A stretch of 64,000 bases of DNA, taken from NCBI GenBank assembly GCA_018524725.1, contig JAEUWP010000486.1, positions 32,135 through 96,134 of the forward strand, given 5' to 3'. The notes beneath the pieces were generated by a model. It did not search any database. It was not told where the DNA came from and saw only the letters and a program-made list of their open reading frames with translations. A program made the position numbers and the translations under genes. Positions 22,198 through 34,741 of the stretch are shown piece after piece (position 1 is the stretch's first letter; each line of letters opens with the position of its first letter). This DNA comes from Podaxis mareebaensis (taxonomy: Eukaryota > Basidiomycota > Agaricomycetes > Agaricales > Agaricaceae).

Positions 22198-23342
22198 ATG
22201 TCACCAACTTCGCCTTCAACGGCGACGACAGCGACCACGACCTCTTCACAGTGTCCAGCCCGGCAGTCGGACTGGCCACATACACGATTCTCAGGGATGA
22301 TATTCATTCTCTTCGTGTTCACTCTCATCGCCGGCCTTCTAGAAGCCCCCATGTCGCCTGTGCGCTTCTTCTATCGGGATCCCCTTGCTATCATCCTCTA
22401 CACGCGCTGCGAGGACGACTGCATGCTCGTTTTTCATACCCAATTCATCTTGAGCCTCATCATGAGCTGTATGACAACTATTTGCCTTACCACCGCCGTC
22501 GCCGCGCACCCGGACATCCCAGCACGGAACGAGAGCTCCTACACTAGCCTAAAGAAGTTCCTGTGGCCCATTATCTTTCCAGAAGGCATGCTGCTTAAAG
22601 CGTTCAGGCAGGTGCTAGCCGCGAGGACAATAGCGCAATTGTATAATGAAGAGAGGCGTGAAGAGATAGGTGTGTGTCCCTTTCGTGGTATGAGGAATAT
22701 TATGAAAGCACACGAGGTTAACGTGAGAGGTACCCCCGACAGAAAATCAGAAGCTGATAGATTCAGAGCGTGGTGTGCGGAAAGGATCTCCACCGAAGGG
22801 ACATTGTGATCATGCACATGCACATCGTAGGTCGAGTCTTAGCCCTTGTTCGGCTGACGATTCGTTAATATCTACTCTGAACAGCAACGCCACCCATGGA
22901 ATGGACACAGACACATGGCTTCTACGTCGTAATGGGTGGACTCATGCTATACAAGGATAACCAGCCACTATACACTCTCCAATATTCAACGATGGAACGG
23001 TTATACCGTGCAGGTCAGATAGACCTACCTGTCGTCTCAAAACGGGAAATTATGGATCGCAGCAAAGATGGTATCGTATCCAAGGCCATGGCGCTCTTCC
23101 AAGTCATATACTTCTTTCAAGACTACGCGCGGCGGTGGAAGCGAGAACGATCCGTCATCGATCTCGAAATTGTCACCATGATATACATCATCATCAATGC
23201 CTTCACGTTCATGCTGTACTGGCATAAGCCATTCTATATCTTGCATCCGACCCGAGTACAGCTCAAAGGTGAGCCGGAGGAAAAGGTGTATAGGAAGAGA
23301 AATTCCACGAAAAAATCATTAGCCAACTCACAATCATCATAA
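22198..23342 (+). CDS. Multi-TM membrane protein of an unnamed basidiomycete family, 309 aa
   Basis: Two exons, 22198-22669 and 22885-23342, close in phase. Recognisable blocks are HTRFSGMIFILFVFTLIAGL, TTAVAAHPDIPARNESS (the family usually has a HPNIP motif here), LKKFLWPIIFPEGMLLKAFRQVLAAR, MEWTQTHGFYVVMGGLMLY, ISKREIMDRSKDG-like VVSKREIMDRSKDGIVSKAMAL, and LEIVTMIYIIINAFTFMLYWHKPF. I know this architecture from many mushroom genomes, but it has no assigned function. At least four hydrophobic segments suggest an integral membrane protein. The intron of 215 nt is long for this locus, so a missed internal exon is possible. The start at 22198 is the first ATG in an otherwise open frame. Confidence 0.72.
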
Positions 23343-23538
23343 CTGTACATTGCATATAACATGTGTTATCATCCATTCTTGTAATGATCGTCTGCATCTT
23401 CGCCGTGGGTACTGACTGAATTCAGCCATAGCATAACGACTTCCTCGGTCATGGTTTTGACGTGCATGGTGTATAGACAGCGCATGAGAGCATGTTGCGT
23501 GAATAAGACTACAATAACCTCCCCAGACGACGAAGCAT

Positions 23539-23995
23539 CTACTTGCGTGCGCTGGCTGCTTGCTGCTTGATAACCTTTTTCACGATCTTAGCCTCCTCAA
23601 CAAGGAAAGCCCGGAGGATGCTTGATACAGAGTCAGATGCGCCATTGAACTGATCAATGAATCAGACGCACCGGGACTTGACGCAGTCACCGCATCTTGA
23701 ACCACCATAAGCCCGTTGCACAGTCTTCTGGCGCTTGGAGATGGTAGCGTATGCACGGGGACGAAGAGCAGGGATCTATCCAACGGAGATTATGTCACTT
23801 TCCACTGCCACATCTCCTAAATAATCCAGAACGTACGCCGGGAAGGGCAATACCACAGTCACCGCACTTAGGCGCAGTTGCGCGCTTTTTGAGGTGATGG
23901 TAGACGAGCTGGCCACCAGGGGTCTTCACCACGCGCCTGCGGTTTGAGGTGGTGTTGTAGGGGTTGCGCTTGCGAAGAGTAACACGTTGGGCCAT
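23539..23995 (-). CDS. RPL34: 60S ribosomal protein L34 (eL34), 114 aa
   Basis: Three exons close in phase: 23995-23837, 23775-23672 and 23620-23539. The N-terminus MAQRVTLRKRNPYNTTSN, the segment VVKTPGGQLVYHHLKKRATAPKCGDCG and the end KIVKKVIKQQAASARK are typical of fungal eL34. Two CxxC pairs (PKCGDCG and SRCGDCV) suit the zinc-ribbon-like core. The length matches the family. It is part of the large ribosomal subunit. As is usual for ribosomal protein genes, further introns may sit in the 5' UTR, but none is mapped here. Confidence 0.97.
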
Positions 23996-26952
23996 TATTG
24001 AAGCTGCGGGAAGAAGCAAAACAAGATCTTATTAGCACGGTTGTCCTCCGTCCCAGATTCATCCCGCCTGCATAGTCTGCCCCTTGATTCCAGCCTAGTT
24101 ACCCATCCAAATATTCCGTCGCAAGACCCATAAAGTGCGCCATTTCTGTAGAAATTTCGACTCACATTGACCGGTGGTGGAGAGGAGGTCTATATGGGCA
24201 TTATTAGCGTATATTCAGAGGTTGTATCAGCATAATTCCGTACCTTGTCTTGGGGATGTCGATGCCGATGTCGAAACACTGATCGACACCAAGACTGTGG
24301 CTGAATAACTATGCAGTTAGGCGGCGATCACCGGGATCATATTGACTAACGTCAATGTTACGACCTTCTAGTCATAACATAGGTAAACAAAGCTTCGTTT
24401 GAGAATGACGATTGTAGAAAGGAGACACTAAATTCCAGGTGTTGACTCGCATCATTTTTTGTGGCGCATAAATTTTAACAGCCTAATGGAAACCGTTCCC
24501 TACGTCTTTGTACGCACACCTCAGCTGAGACAGGAAGTCTGCATTCATTAAAAAGTCCAGACTCAGGCGGATCGTATCACTCCGCAGGAATCTTCCAAGC
24601 TCACCAACGCAGGAGCTAGTCCATTTCCAAAATCGGGGCTCGCTCGCTTCTGCACATTAAGGCCTCGTACCAGGGAAGACAACGTTCATCATCACTATAA
24701 GCTAGTATGACCACAATCAGATTACTAGCTGTTGGTGTTAGTTTGTACCAAGAATAGAAAGATTCGAATGAAAAGGGTGAGAGTCAGGAAAAACATGGCA
24801 TGTCAATCAAACTCATACAACACGCGCAAGAATGCTTGTCCCGGAAATACATCACCCAGAATAAGAACATATAAGCTTATTATTCGCTAGATGACCCTTC
24901 AGTGTCGCAAACAATTCGATCGATAGAGCCTACTGTTCGATGTGGCGGCCATGAACAATTAATTGTTCATATCTTCCCGCCAAGAATTCCCCTGTTATCT
25001 CAAGCGCAAAGGGTCGATCCCCAACGGGGTGCCCGAGTGAGGCTGTGTTCAATAGCGCATGAATGGGCGCAATGGAAGCATTCAAAAAATAGAATAGTAG
25101 CAATGGTCAGGTACCATCGCCGCGCTTCTGAAAGATGATGCTCCTTGGTCTCTGGAGCCGAGTTTTGCATGTAATGGAAAGTGTGGAGGAAAAACCCACA
25201 TTTCTATCGGTTATCGCCATGTATTCCAATCGATGGGTCGCAGGGACCCATCCCAGACAAACAGGTATGGATCAAAGGTCCGGTCCAGACGGGAGAAGCC
25301 TTGCATCATCTGGAAACCTGTATGGTCCACGAGGGCCATTCAACATTCTCAGGATTCGGTCAGGCGGTTTGAAACGAGAGGTTATATTCAGTTGGTTTTA
25401 AAGGTCATAGCTCCGAGGAAGTTGATTCAGCGAGTGGAGACGGCGAATGGGTGCAGATTTAAACACTGCGGCGTCTCTGTTAGTGCGGACTAGATTTGGG
25501 GAAGGTCCATCAATTAGGGGCTACTGAATCGGCCGAGAAGACTTCAGAGACACAGGATGATTTACTTGGTAACCACAAAGGGGAGCCCGCAAAACCAGCG
25601 CTCCCGAAAGATGTATCTATATGGGAGAAAATCATCATTATTTTGATAGCACCTCCCCAGATCTTTCGTCGGAATAGCCGAATACACTAGCCTATTGGAA
25701 CGCGCAGGTGTGGGCTGTCGACCTTTTTGATGAGGATGATAAGTGGCACCCGATAGATACATCGAAAAGCTTCCGAGCTTCAGGAGTACGGCGATTCGTC
25801 TTTTCATATGTATCCGATGGAAGCTTCCTAGACAAAAAAATTGGTGAGAATAGTGCGGTGAGAGTAATTAACTCGCGGCGAACTTGTCAGCTTTAGCATC
25901 GTTGGCCGAACTGGAGGGTAGGTTTCTTCGACCCTTCCCGGACATTACCCCCTCGAGGCTTAGCTCCCTTGACAAGAGCACAGAAACTTCTTGTGAAGAG
26001 ACCACGACGACAAGATACTTCCCAGGCGTTCGAATAAGTATGCCCGTCCCCAAGAGGAAAGCAGGCGACGAGTAGACAGTCGATGTCGGGGTTTCGGTGA
26101 ATGAGTGACAGCTTCCGAATGACGATGATCGGTCGGGCATTGGGGAATTTGCGGCTCAGAGATAACATGCCGCTACAGCCTGGAAACCAAAAAATAGGCA
26201 CCCTAGTATCAACAGCCATTGTCTGGTTCGCCTGCCGCTTAGCCAGTTTGAGGCTCAAGTCAGATTCCAGAGATTGGACGGGCACCACTACACTGTTCCT
26301 TCCACATGTTTTCGGAGCGATGGACCGTTAACAGAAGAGACAGCGTTGCTGATGGCCGACTCCCTACTGAGTAATTGTTGTCCGGAACAAGCCTTCGCGG
26401 CAAGCGGGTTGACAGGTAGTAGCAGGGAAAGTGGATTATCCCCTTTCCATGAGACCTGCGGCCGACCGTGTGGCAATCGCCAAGTTATTGGTTCTTCGGT
26501 GAGAACGAATATATGCAGATAACGCGCAAGGTTTTCATTTTTAGACCTCGCCGTTGGGATAGGAGCGGCCAACCGAATGAAGGAGGTGCAGGGCCCACGG
26601 ATAATCCAAAGGAGAAAATGACAGTCCGTTGGATCGTTTGCGTCCCACACCAGACTGGTATGCGGCAGGCGTGCACTAGCTAACTGAGTATGGTGCACTG
26701 GAGATAGCAACTTGGGACCGTTCTTCCCCAAGAGACTGTATTCCGAGGTGGGGGAATTCAAATTTTAGGTTTTCATGGGAATTTTGTGTGGGCTCGGGTG
26801 TAGCAGGGTGTAGCCTCAAGTTGCGGTAACCGTATTCAGGACGGGATTGAAAAATGATCAAAAAACAAGCAACTTTACGAACACGTTACTTAAATACATC
26901 CGACAGGTGCCAACAGTCACTAGTCACTAGTCAGGCGGAGCATCAACAAACC
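23996..26952. other. No gene supported (about 3 kb)
   Basis: The right flank of RPL34 holds its promoter and probably 5' UTR introns. Beyond that, many frames of 60-157 codons occur on both strands (for example 25496-25690, 25893-26288 and 26288-26761). None shows a family motif or extends through credible splice sites. It may contain eroded coding sequence. Confidence 0.4.
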
Positions 26953-28160
26953 ATGACCTTACGTAATGCAATGCACGGATTTCGCGGTGTAAGGTGGGCT
27001 TTGTCGGCGTCGTCGTCGATGAGGAAGACCAAAGGAATCACGAACACAAGCCCAAAGGCTCAGAAAGACAATCATGCGTCCCCCATGGGCCCAGGACCTT
27101 CTCTGGTAGAAATTCTTCCGGGAAACTCGTATATCCCAGTTGTTGGTGTGCATACAACGCTCCTCCTGTTCAGCGGGCTTTTCCTTCCCCGGACAACATT
27201 CTTGCGGGACATTGCAGGCGTGCAAATAGATCCGACGCAGCACTCCTCGCTTGACCGTCCCCAACATCCGTTCTTGGAGCCCTTGACAAGCAGTCCTCTG
27301 TCAACCTTGGTCTACATTTGCGTTGGAGCAACCGTCCTCCAGGGATGGTGGGCTGGCTACGTGCGCGATTGGTGGAGCCTCTCCGTTATTGAGGGATCGG
27401 AAAATGAGAAACGCCTTGAGAAGGCCATCATTGACCGTCAGAAGATCGAAGTACGCTTCACAACATATACTCTGCCACCAACATTTAATTCCGTAAACCA
27501 GGCTTTCACAAATGCATGGCTTGCAACGTTCGTCGCTTCAGCAATCATTCACGGTTTATTGGTTCTGTTCGGTGCCCCTCTCACATGGTTAGTAATTTCC
27601 CCTAAATGTCTATGTAATAACATTGAACGAATATCTGTTCGATCAGGCATACATCTCGCACCTTCAGCCTCGCGCTCTTGCTCTCCATCCTAACTGTTTA
27701 CACCCCTGCTTTTGTCCTTGGGCCTCCTACTTTAGGCTCAAGCACGACCTCCCTCATCAAGCGGCTCTTGTGGATTAGATTGTTTGCCGAATTCACGTGC
27801 GTAGCATGAGCCAGGACACTCAAACCAGAGGAATGGCTCTAACTTCGCTTCAGAATCCGCTCACCCATTGAACGCGCCCTTGTTTATCCAGCCCTTGGTT
27901 CAATAGTTGGCGCCTGGCTTGGAACAATTCCCATTGCTCTCGACTGGGATCGGCCGTGGCAGGTCAGTTCTTCCGTCGGTCTCCTGGTGGTGCGTTGCCA
28001 TTTGCGCTGACACCAGGCACAGGCGTGGCCATTGACACCAGCATACGGTGCCATTATTGGATATATTGTCGCTTCCATTGCTGCCCTCACTGTCAACACT
28101 GTGAGACAGATTGTTTTTGAACAGCACATACGACAAACGGCGAACAAGGTGTCTAATTAG
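26953..28160 (+). CDS. GPI11: GPI ethanolamine-phosphate transfer stabilising protein PIG-F, about 343 aa
   Basis: Four exons close in phase: start to 27587, 27647-27796, 27854-27962 and 28023-28160. PIG-F features: [19 protein letters not shown] as first [65 protein letters not shown], and the conserved loop [32 protein letters not shown] near the C-terminus. PIG-F/Gpi11 partners Gpi7 and Gpi13 in the ER membrane to add ethanolamine phosphate to GPI anchors. The start is uncertain: ATG codons occur at 26953 and 27019, and the frame is open back to 26854. The last acceptor has two AG choices six bases apart; the downstream one restores the conserved PWQAWP. Confidence 0.92.
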
Positions 28161-28268
28161 GGTATTCTACAGGACATCTAATACTATCCAGAAATTAATA
28201 TCAACTCGCCCCTTTCCATGGCATTAGCGGTTTATTCCCGCTCGATAATCCCATGACAGATCTCTATG

Positions 28269-29508
28269 CTATGCACTCTCCACAACGCGGAAGTCGCCAA
28301 TGGACGACGTTACAAAATCAGGCACAATGGATGAGGCATTGGGTCCTGTGATGTCTTCTGCGGTTGTGACACCTGATAGATTTACGGGTTGAATCCGGTT
28401 TGTGAGCAGGGAGGAGCGTGGCCGGCAAAAGAAATCTTATGGCGTACCTGTGAGGACGAGAAGTGTCGCTAGGCCGCCGTTTTGGCCAAACAAGATGTCA
28501 GTGTTCAATCTGTCTCCCACCATTATAGTCCGTTTCGGGTCAAAATTGACTCTGCATTCAATCATCAGCCCTTGGAGCAGACTCGACAGAGTAGAAGGGA
28601 TGGAAACAGAAGAACGAAATTCACTTTGCCTTTACGCAGTCAAGCATGGTACTTGCCGGTTTTCCTGTACACACAGGATCGCGACCAAGGGCAAAACGTA
28701 GTGGAGCGCTAATCGAGCCTGCGCCAGGTAACAATCCATGGGCGCTGGGGAACGTGCTGTCCTCATTCGTTGCAATGAAGAGACAGCCCGGGTTGCGTGT
28801 TAGGAACTGGAATGCCTTGGAAAGCTTGGTATAGTTGATCTGGGTATCAAGGCCGCATACGACCGCTGCCACGTCTGGATCAAGAGCGAAGTCCGCCAAG
28901 CTGAAGGACTCCAACGTATTGTCTGCAGGATCCTAAATTGAATTCAGCTCTTCGGACTGATTGGCCGATGAAAGGACGGAAACGTGATTCACTGTACCAC
29001 CCAGAAAGGAGATGCCTTCCTCACGCAATTCCTCCTCCAAACCCGCTTGTCCGATAACATAGACCTTTTTATCCTTCGGCAACTTAACGACTGATGATAT
29101 GTACACAGCAGCTGCGTAGGCGGACCCATAGATTTCGTCCTTAGAGACAAGAAGTGCGTTTGTTCCGCGTGGCCCCGAGAAGTAAATTGGTTGCCTACCA
29201 CATGAACATCCAGGCCCACTTGGTCGAATTTCTTCTTATAGTTCTTTCTAGACTTCGTAGCATTGTTAGTGACAAAGACAACCTTCTTGCCTTGTCAACC
29301 GGGATGACGTGGGAGAGGAAGTTGAATTAAAAGGCCTGCTGTGGAATGTGAACAACATACCCTGTTGGCGCAGGATGTTGAGAACCTGCACAACTCCGTC
29401 GATCACCTGATCGCCACGCCACAAGACGCCGTCACAATCGAAGAGCCAGGTGTCATATTTGTCGAGTAGGGATTTATAGTCAGCGGGTGAAGAAAGGCGG
29501 AAACTCAT
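28269..29508 (-). CDS. PHO13: 4-nitrophenylphosphatase / phosphoglycolate phosphatase (HAD family), 300 aa
   Basis: Six exons close exactly in phase: 29508-29361, 29290-29199, 29139-28993, 28932-28625, 28551-28448 and 28372-28269. The HAD motifs are intact: [10 protein letters not shown] with Asp24 and Asp26, [12 protein letters not shown] (motif II), TGKPAS (motif III Lys) and [13 protein letters not shown] (motif IV). The C2 cap includes [20 protein letters not shown] and [19 protein letters not shown]. Yeast Pho13 and mammalian PGP dephosphorylate 2-phosphoglycolate and side products of glycolysis in the cytosol. The length matches the family. The gene is tail-to-tail with the PIG-F gene, with stops 108 bp apart. 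Secure call. Confidence 0.96.
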
Positions 29509-31843
29509 TTTCGGTGAGATATGATTATGGGGGTCGAGGATAACGAATATCCGTCTTGGCCCGGAGAATTTGGCATTCACAATCTTATCAATCATGGATT
29601 GATCAAGATAGTGACGGCGGGTGCGGGTTGTCAATCTAGCGGCAGCCCCATCCATGTTGGGAAACAATGACAAGAGTTCTGTATTTTCGGACACCCGAAG
29701 AACAACTATGCGTTGAATTCACCCTCCTGCACAGTCGCGGATCCTTCCAGATGGCGGAACCCTGAGCAATTATCGTCCGACTCGGCGCTGTCAAATCCTG
29801 ACTGTCGGTCCTTTGTTCTTGTTGGATTGAATGTCTCTACCACAAGTTCGCGGTCAGCCATTGGTGATGGCGTTCGTGAGTGTGCCTTCGTGCTTGTAGT
29901 GCGTCCCTGCTCTGTATGTGAGGATGTATCACGGTCTTGGCGAACAAAATCATTCGCTGAGTTGAAACAAGCGTAGAGCCTATTCAGGATGATCGAGGCA
30001 GGCAAAACCCGTGTCCGCTTAAGGACCGTTAGAACGGACCGAATACCTCCAAACGGAGCCGCCGGATCATGCCGTCCCTGGAACCGGTTCTTGGGTCCGC
30101 CATGACCAGTTTGCAAGGTCTCCGAGTCGGACAACTGGTGGATTCAGTCGAGACCGCAAGACTGGCGGCACCGAGTCCCTTCCTGCACAGTGGACGAAGG
30201 CCGAAGTCCTCGTATTTGCTCTTTCGATGATGGAACATCCTGAATTGTGTGCCCGCCTTATTACATACCAGATGAAATTCATTTAGCTCCGCGCAACTTG
30301 GACACGACACTCGTTTAAAGTTTATGTGGGAGGGTCTTGTACTTCTTCCGGTAACGGTAGGAAGCATGGTCAGTGGACCGGTTTCGAAACTACTGCGTAC
30401 TTGATGCCCAACACCACCCTTTATTTTTGGGGCGGAGGAACCTGTATTTGGGTGATGATATCTAGTCTTGAAATCTTCAACGGTGTTGATCGCAGGCCAC
30501 CGTCTTCAGCCAACTTGGGAGATTTCGACTGTTTTCCCTATTCTAGTCCAGTCGTTCTCCTGGAGCGCTAATGTACGGTCCACTTTTTGGGGACCTCCGC
30601 GGATATACTTTGAATTCTATGATGTCCGAACATCTTTCCCACCCTCAACCACGAGGACCTTGTCAGACACCATATGAGGGCTGTTTGCCACCAAGCGTAT
30701 CTGTCGACCGGATGTCCGAAAGATATTTTCCTTACAGCTTCTGCTTTGAGCCATGTTCGCGTTTTACGGACCTGACAAATCAACTGGAGACATTCCTCAT
30801 TACCGGAGCAGGAATGCTCCATGCTCCTTGGACTGACTTCGGTTACACGAATGGCTTGTCTGCTGCTCTGCCTCAAGGTTATGCACCCTTATATGAAGGG
30901 TTATTGAACCAAGTATGAAGCTTGCTTGCGTGTTACGCAATCACCTATGACGCATTCGAGCCCCTCTTTTACATTATACCGCTCAAGCTTCATTGATGAA
31001 TGATGGTGTTGTTGTGTGCCACAAATAACTGGCTGAAGTTTCTACGGCCGATTTCATCGTTCCATCTTCTAGTCTAATCTGGTCAGACTGCTTCGGAAGA
31101 AGGTTTGTAGCCATCAGAAGGTTTTGAATTCTCGGCTCACTCAAATATGGAGAATACTTAAGGCAATTGGTTCCGTGGACATTCGTGGACGCTTTCTGGG
31201 TATGTATCACAATGTTTGGCCACTATGATGCCTAAGCGCCGCACGCCGAGGAGGTAGCTGTCATATGTCGCCGTCGTCGTGGGAGTAGTTTGCTTTAGGA
31301 AACTTGAGTGCAAAGCGCCTTTTACGGTCATGAAGGCTTGTCTCTGTACGTGCGTACTGTAGGTAGATTTGCAACAGTAATGATCACCAGTTCTATACGT
31401 AATAGGACTCATTACTCTCCGTAGCCTTTACGAAAACTGGCTTGGTCGATCGTGACACAAGGTGTCGATGTAATCATCAACCACCTACCTTCGTATGCCG
31501 TTACTTTCTGCAGATCTCGGGGGAAGGATCTTCTATCCAATTTCACGTGTAGTCAGCGAACTTGCATTACTTCAAATGCTAGCACAGCCGATTGCAGGAG
31601 CAAGGTAAAATGATGAATATTATACAGCACTAAGGATGAAGGTTTGGTCAAGAATTGCAGTAGCCCAAAAACGCCAGCGAGCCCAAACAACAGATGTAGT
31701 TGAAAGAAAAACAAAGCCGAAAGCAAAGATACACACATGAAAACAAATGCTACAGGGTATACTAAAACGATTCTATGTATTATCGAAAGGGTGAAGGAGA
31801 CCAATTATCGATGACGAAAGCGAGCGATTGTCCATGGAATGCT
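29509..31843. other. No gene supported (about 2.3 kb)
   Basis: Frames up to 142 codons (29706-30134, minus) and 115 codons (30571-30918, plus) were inspected. Neither carries a recognisable domain or convincing splice signals. Eroded coding sequence cannot be excluded. Confidence 0.4.
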
Positions 31844-32979
31844 TCAGCGGTGTAGCGCACGTTCGGAAGAGTAAGATGGCCAGGTATCCATGTTTGTAGA
31901 GGTCGGAGTGTGAGTGTAGGGAGTGACTGGATATTGGTTATGATGGGGTTGGTGACTTGACTGCAGAGAATCATGAACAAGCCGAGCATCGGGGAGAGGA
32001 GTAAGAGAATACGAACGGGATAGTTTTCATCTTCCATTTTGATTGATTCGTAGCTGTGTGACTGCGAGAAGCCAGACATCGAGTGGTTCGTCATCGAGGA
32101 AGGTCGGTGGTTGGATAAATGATGATTAGAGGATTGCATTTGGGCAGGCTGTTTGGGGGGAAGAAATAAGACGTCACTAGGATCCAAAAGTCATTATCGT
32201 AGAACCCCGAATTTCGCTTTGAAAGCGAAATTAGGGCGCGGGTCAAGGAAAAAGACTCGCCGAAAAAGGTGGGCTTGACGTAGTGCTTGAGCCTGATGGG
32301 GTATTGGGAAATGTTGGTCCATGAAAACTGAAAAGCGAGGACGGAGCAGTACCATTATGGTTTGTTACGCTCGAGGGCAAGTTGCCGTAGTGGTGGGCCA
32401 GCGGTTGGGGGATGGTCAGAGGAGGTGGACGGAGAGAGTCGGTGAGTGGTGCATCATTCGGGCCCTAGTCGATGGAGTGCGGTGAGTTTAGCGCCAAGGA
32501 GCGGAACGTGGCAGGTAACTCACTAGATACACCCCATCGACATGTTTTCTTCGCTTGTAGTCGTTGCGGTCGCAAAGGCGAGCATCTTGATAACTTCCGT
32601 ATGAATTTCTTCGTGTAAAATCTCCAGGCAGGCCTCTACCGTTTGTCTCCGCAACTAGGTTGCGCAGGTCGTCGTTCTCCTTTTGGAGTCGAGCGACCTC
32701 CTGCTCAAGCTCGCGTATTTTGACAAGTGGGGGTGGAAGGGCAGACACCTGTTCGGGCGTGTAACCTAGAGCAGTCTGGAGCTTTGTCACGGTTTGCTCG
32801 AGCTGACGGAGGGTGGTAGTCCATAGTCACTACGAGTTATGATGAGGAGAGTGCTGTAAACCAACCTGTTCAATATAGGCCTTTCGCTTTGCCCGATGAC
32901 GAGCTTGGGCCTTTGCGTTACGGCTGCGCTCAGGGCGTTCGACACCATGTGCCGTATGACCGGGGACAGAAGTTGACAT
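31844..32979 (-). CDS. bZIP transcription factor, 284 aa
   Basis: Five exons close in phase: 32979-32866, 32802-32524, 32464-32280, 32176-32017 and 31960-31844. The basic region ERSRNAKAQARHRAKRKAYIEQ (residues about 17-38, with the N-x3-Q-A-R-x-R pattern typical of this fungal subgroup) joins the zipper LEQTVTKLQTALGYTP and a second heptad stretch IRELEQEVARLQKENDDLRNLV, coded by exon 2. The first splice junction falls between the basic region and the zipper. The rest is a Ser/Pro/His-rich, probably disordered tail ending WPSYSSERALHR. It acts in the nucleus as a dimer; its target genes cannot be deduced. The intron 32177-32279 is the least certain (103 nt, GTCAAG donor) and contains a perfect palindrome. 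Confidence 0.85.
32210..32232. repeat. Perfect 11-bp inverted repeat (hairpin) within a bZIP gene intron
   Basis: AATTTCGCTTT, one unpaired base, then AAAGCGAAATT. The arms are exact reverse complements, and the flanks (CCC to the left, GGG to the right) extend the symmetry with one mismatch. Confidence 0.9.
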
Positions 32980-34741
32980 AACGTAAGTTGGGGGATGGTG
33001 GATCGGGGTTGGAAAGGTCGCAATGAGAACGGAGAGTGACTTATATCAGAAATGAGTTTCGGCGCCCACCCTCAAGCTTAGAGTGGCTACAGGACCAAAC
33101 GAACAAACATTTTATCTGAGCATTTCCCGAGTTGCTCGCTTTCCTCGATCAGGCGAATCTCATTCAGGCTGAAATTGACCCTGTCAAAAGGCTTGTTCGT
33201 TCCCTTAGAACCACAGAAGCGCTCCCCAATTGTGCAACACAAGCCAATGAGATCTGGCAGATCTCCCCTCCCTTGTTAGGCTGGAATCGGGTGATGAGTG
33301 TGTTTTTTGGACAGATATTTGTCTGGCATTCACCGTGAACGGCAAGTCGCGGCAGTTGGCATTCCCTGTCCGTTGTACCCAGTCGTGCCTGGCAGCACGC
33401 TTCCTTGATCGGCGATCAACATTGGAATCCACACTCTCGCAGATTTCCTGTTGTGTGACCTTGCAGATTAAAATCCATACTTTTCTTTTTCCAACTCCGC
33501 GATGGACTCGTATTTTCGGGAGTAGAAAATGATCCAAACGGTTTAGTGGCGTCTCCTCTCAAGAGTCCTACAAATAACTCGAATCGCACCTGCAAGCCTA
33601 AGTTACACCTTTCCCCCTTTATTCCTCGGCTCCATGGGAAAACAATGGTAAGATCCGCTAGCCGCACATTCCCGAAGGGCTTGTCATTGCCTTGGCTCTC
33701 CGTTTTCTGTCGACAACTGTCCGACACACATTCAACATTCCTCATGTGGAGGCTATCAGGAGGAGGAGAAATGATTCCTCAATCTGATGACGTCGTGGTC
33801 ACAGGATGAACGTGTATGCTTTCAACTCCAATTCTGTCTCCGCACGGCATACCCGAGCTTTGGCAGTATTGGGACCGTTGTTTGCTGTGCAACTTTTTCA
33901 TTTCGTCCACGTTGAGGCTAACTCCACTGGGGATTTCTGATGTGGAAGCGGGTTGCAATGGTGATAGTCAATTCTAAACATGAAACGTGCCCGTCAGCCC
34001 CCAGCGCACCACTGGAAATTAAGTTTAAAAGGCCACCCAGCCTTCAGGTTTCGACTAGCAAATTTCAGGGTTGCGGGAACTTATCTGCAATGAGGACCTC
34101 AGGGATCGATCAACCAATAGCCGACCAAGTTTCTCACATGCTTAAACCTGCACTGAGTATCCGGGAGCACGGCACGGAATTCAACAGTTTTGAACATCCC
34201 CCCCTTCATCGAGTTCCCATGACAAGCACGCATTTTCCCGAGAGTCAAGGGCCACACGTGCACGGGAATGGGTGGTAAGAAACAGGACATCTTCCTCTCG
34301 TTTTGCATTGGTGCAGTCGATTTCAGCGGGTAAAAAGGGACAACGGAGTTGTTCTTATCACCCTCTTTTCTGCGTTTATCTGTTGTTCAATTGCGCTCCA
34401 GCTCGGTTATTCTTCTTCGATTTTCCGAGTCGTGGCTCTTCTGTTTGCTGTCAACCAGGATAACCAAGAAGCCAACACCCTTCCATGGTAGGTGGCCCAG
34501 ATTCATGGCTCTCCATTGTTGCCTGGTTAGATTGTCCTGATCGGAGGTTCAGAATATAGGATCCGGTGCAAACGCGCACAGTGGCGTACACGGCTGCTTT
34601 AGCGAGAGCTAGGGTTGAAGATATTGTGTGTTGGACTTCTGTGGATCACACGAAAAGGCTCTAGGTGAGAGTTCCGAATAAGAAAACCAGTAGATCATAC
34701 ACAAGGATATACAGTGTCAAAGTTGGGCGGACATGTGAATG
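32980..34741. other. No gene supported (about 1.8 kb)
   Basis: Between the bZIP start and the TOF1 stop only short frames occur on both strands (the longest 112 codons, 33940-34278). The promoter of the bZIP gene must lie near 32980-33100. Confidence 0.45.

Noticed and set aside
26288..26761. 157-codon minus-strand ORF
   Set aside because: Composition and lack of any motif suggest chance; no credible introns connect it to neighbouring frames.
29706..30134. 142-codon minus-strand ORF with a possible membrane-protein C-terminus
   Set aside because: No upstream transmembrane exons could be joined; similarity to known families was only impressionistic.
30571..30918. 115-codon plus-strand ORF
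   Set aside because: No start context, no splice partners and no motif; the opposite strand is equally open.
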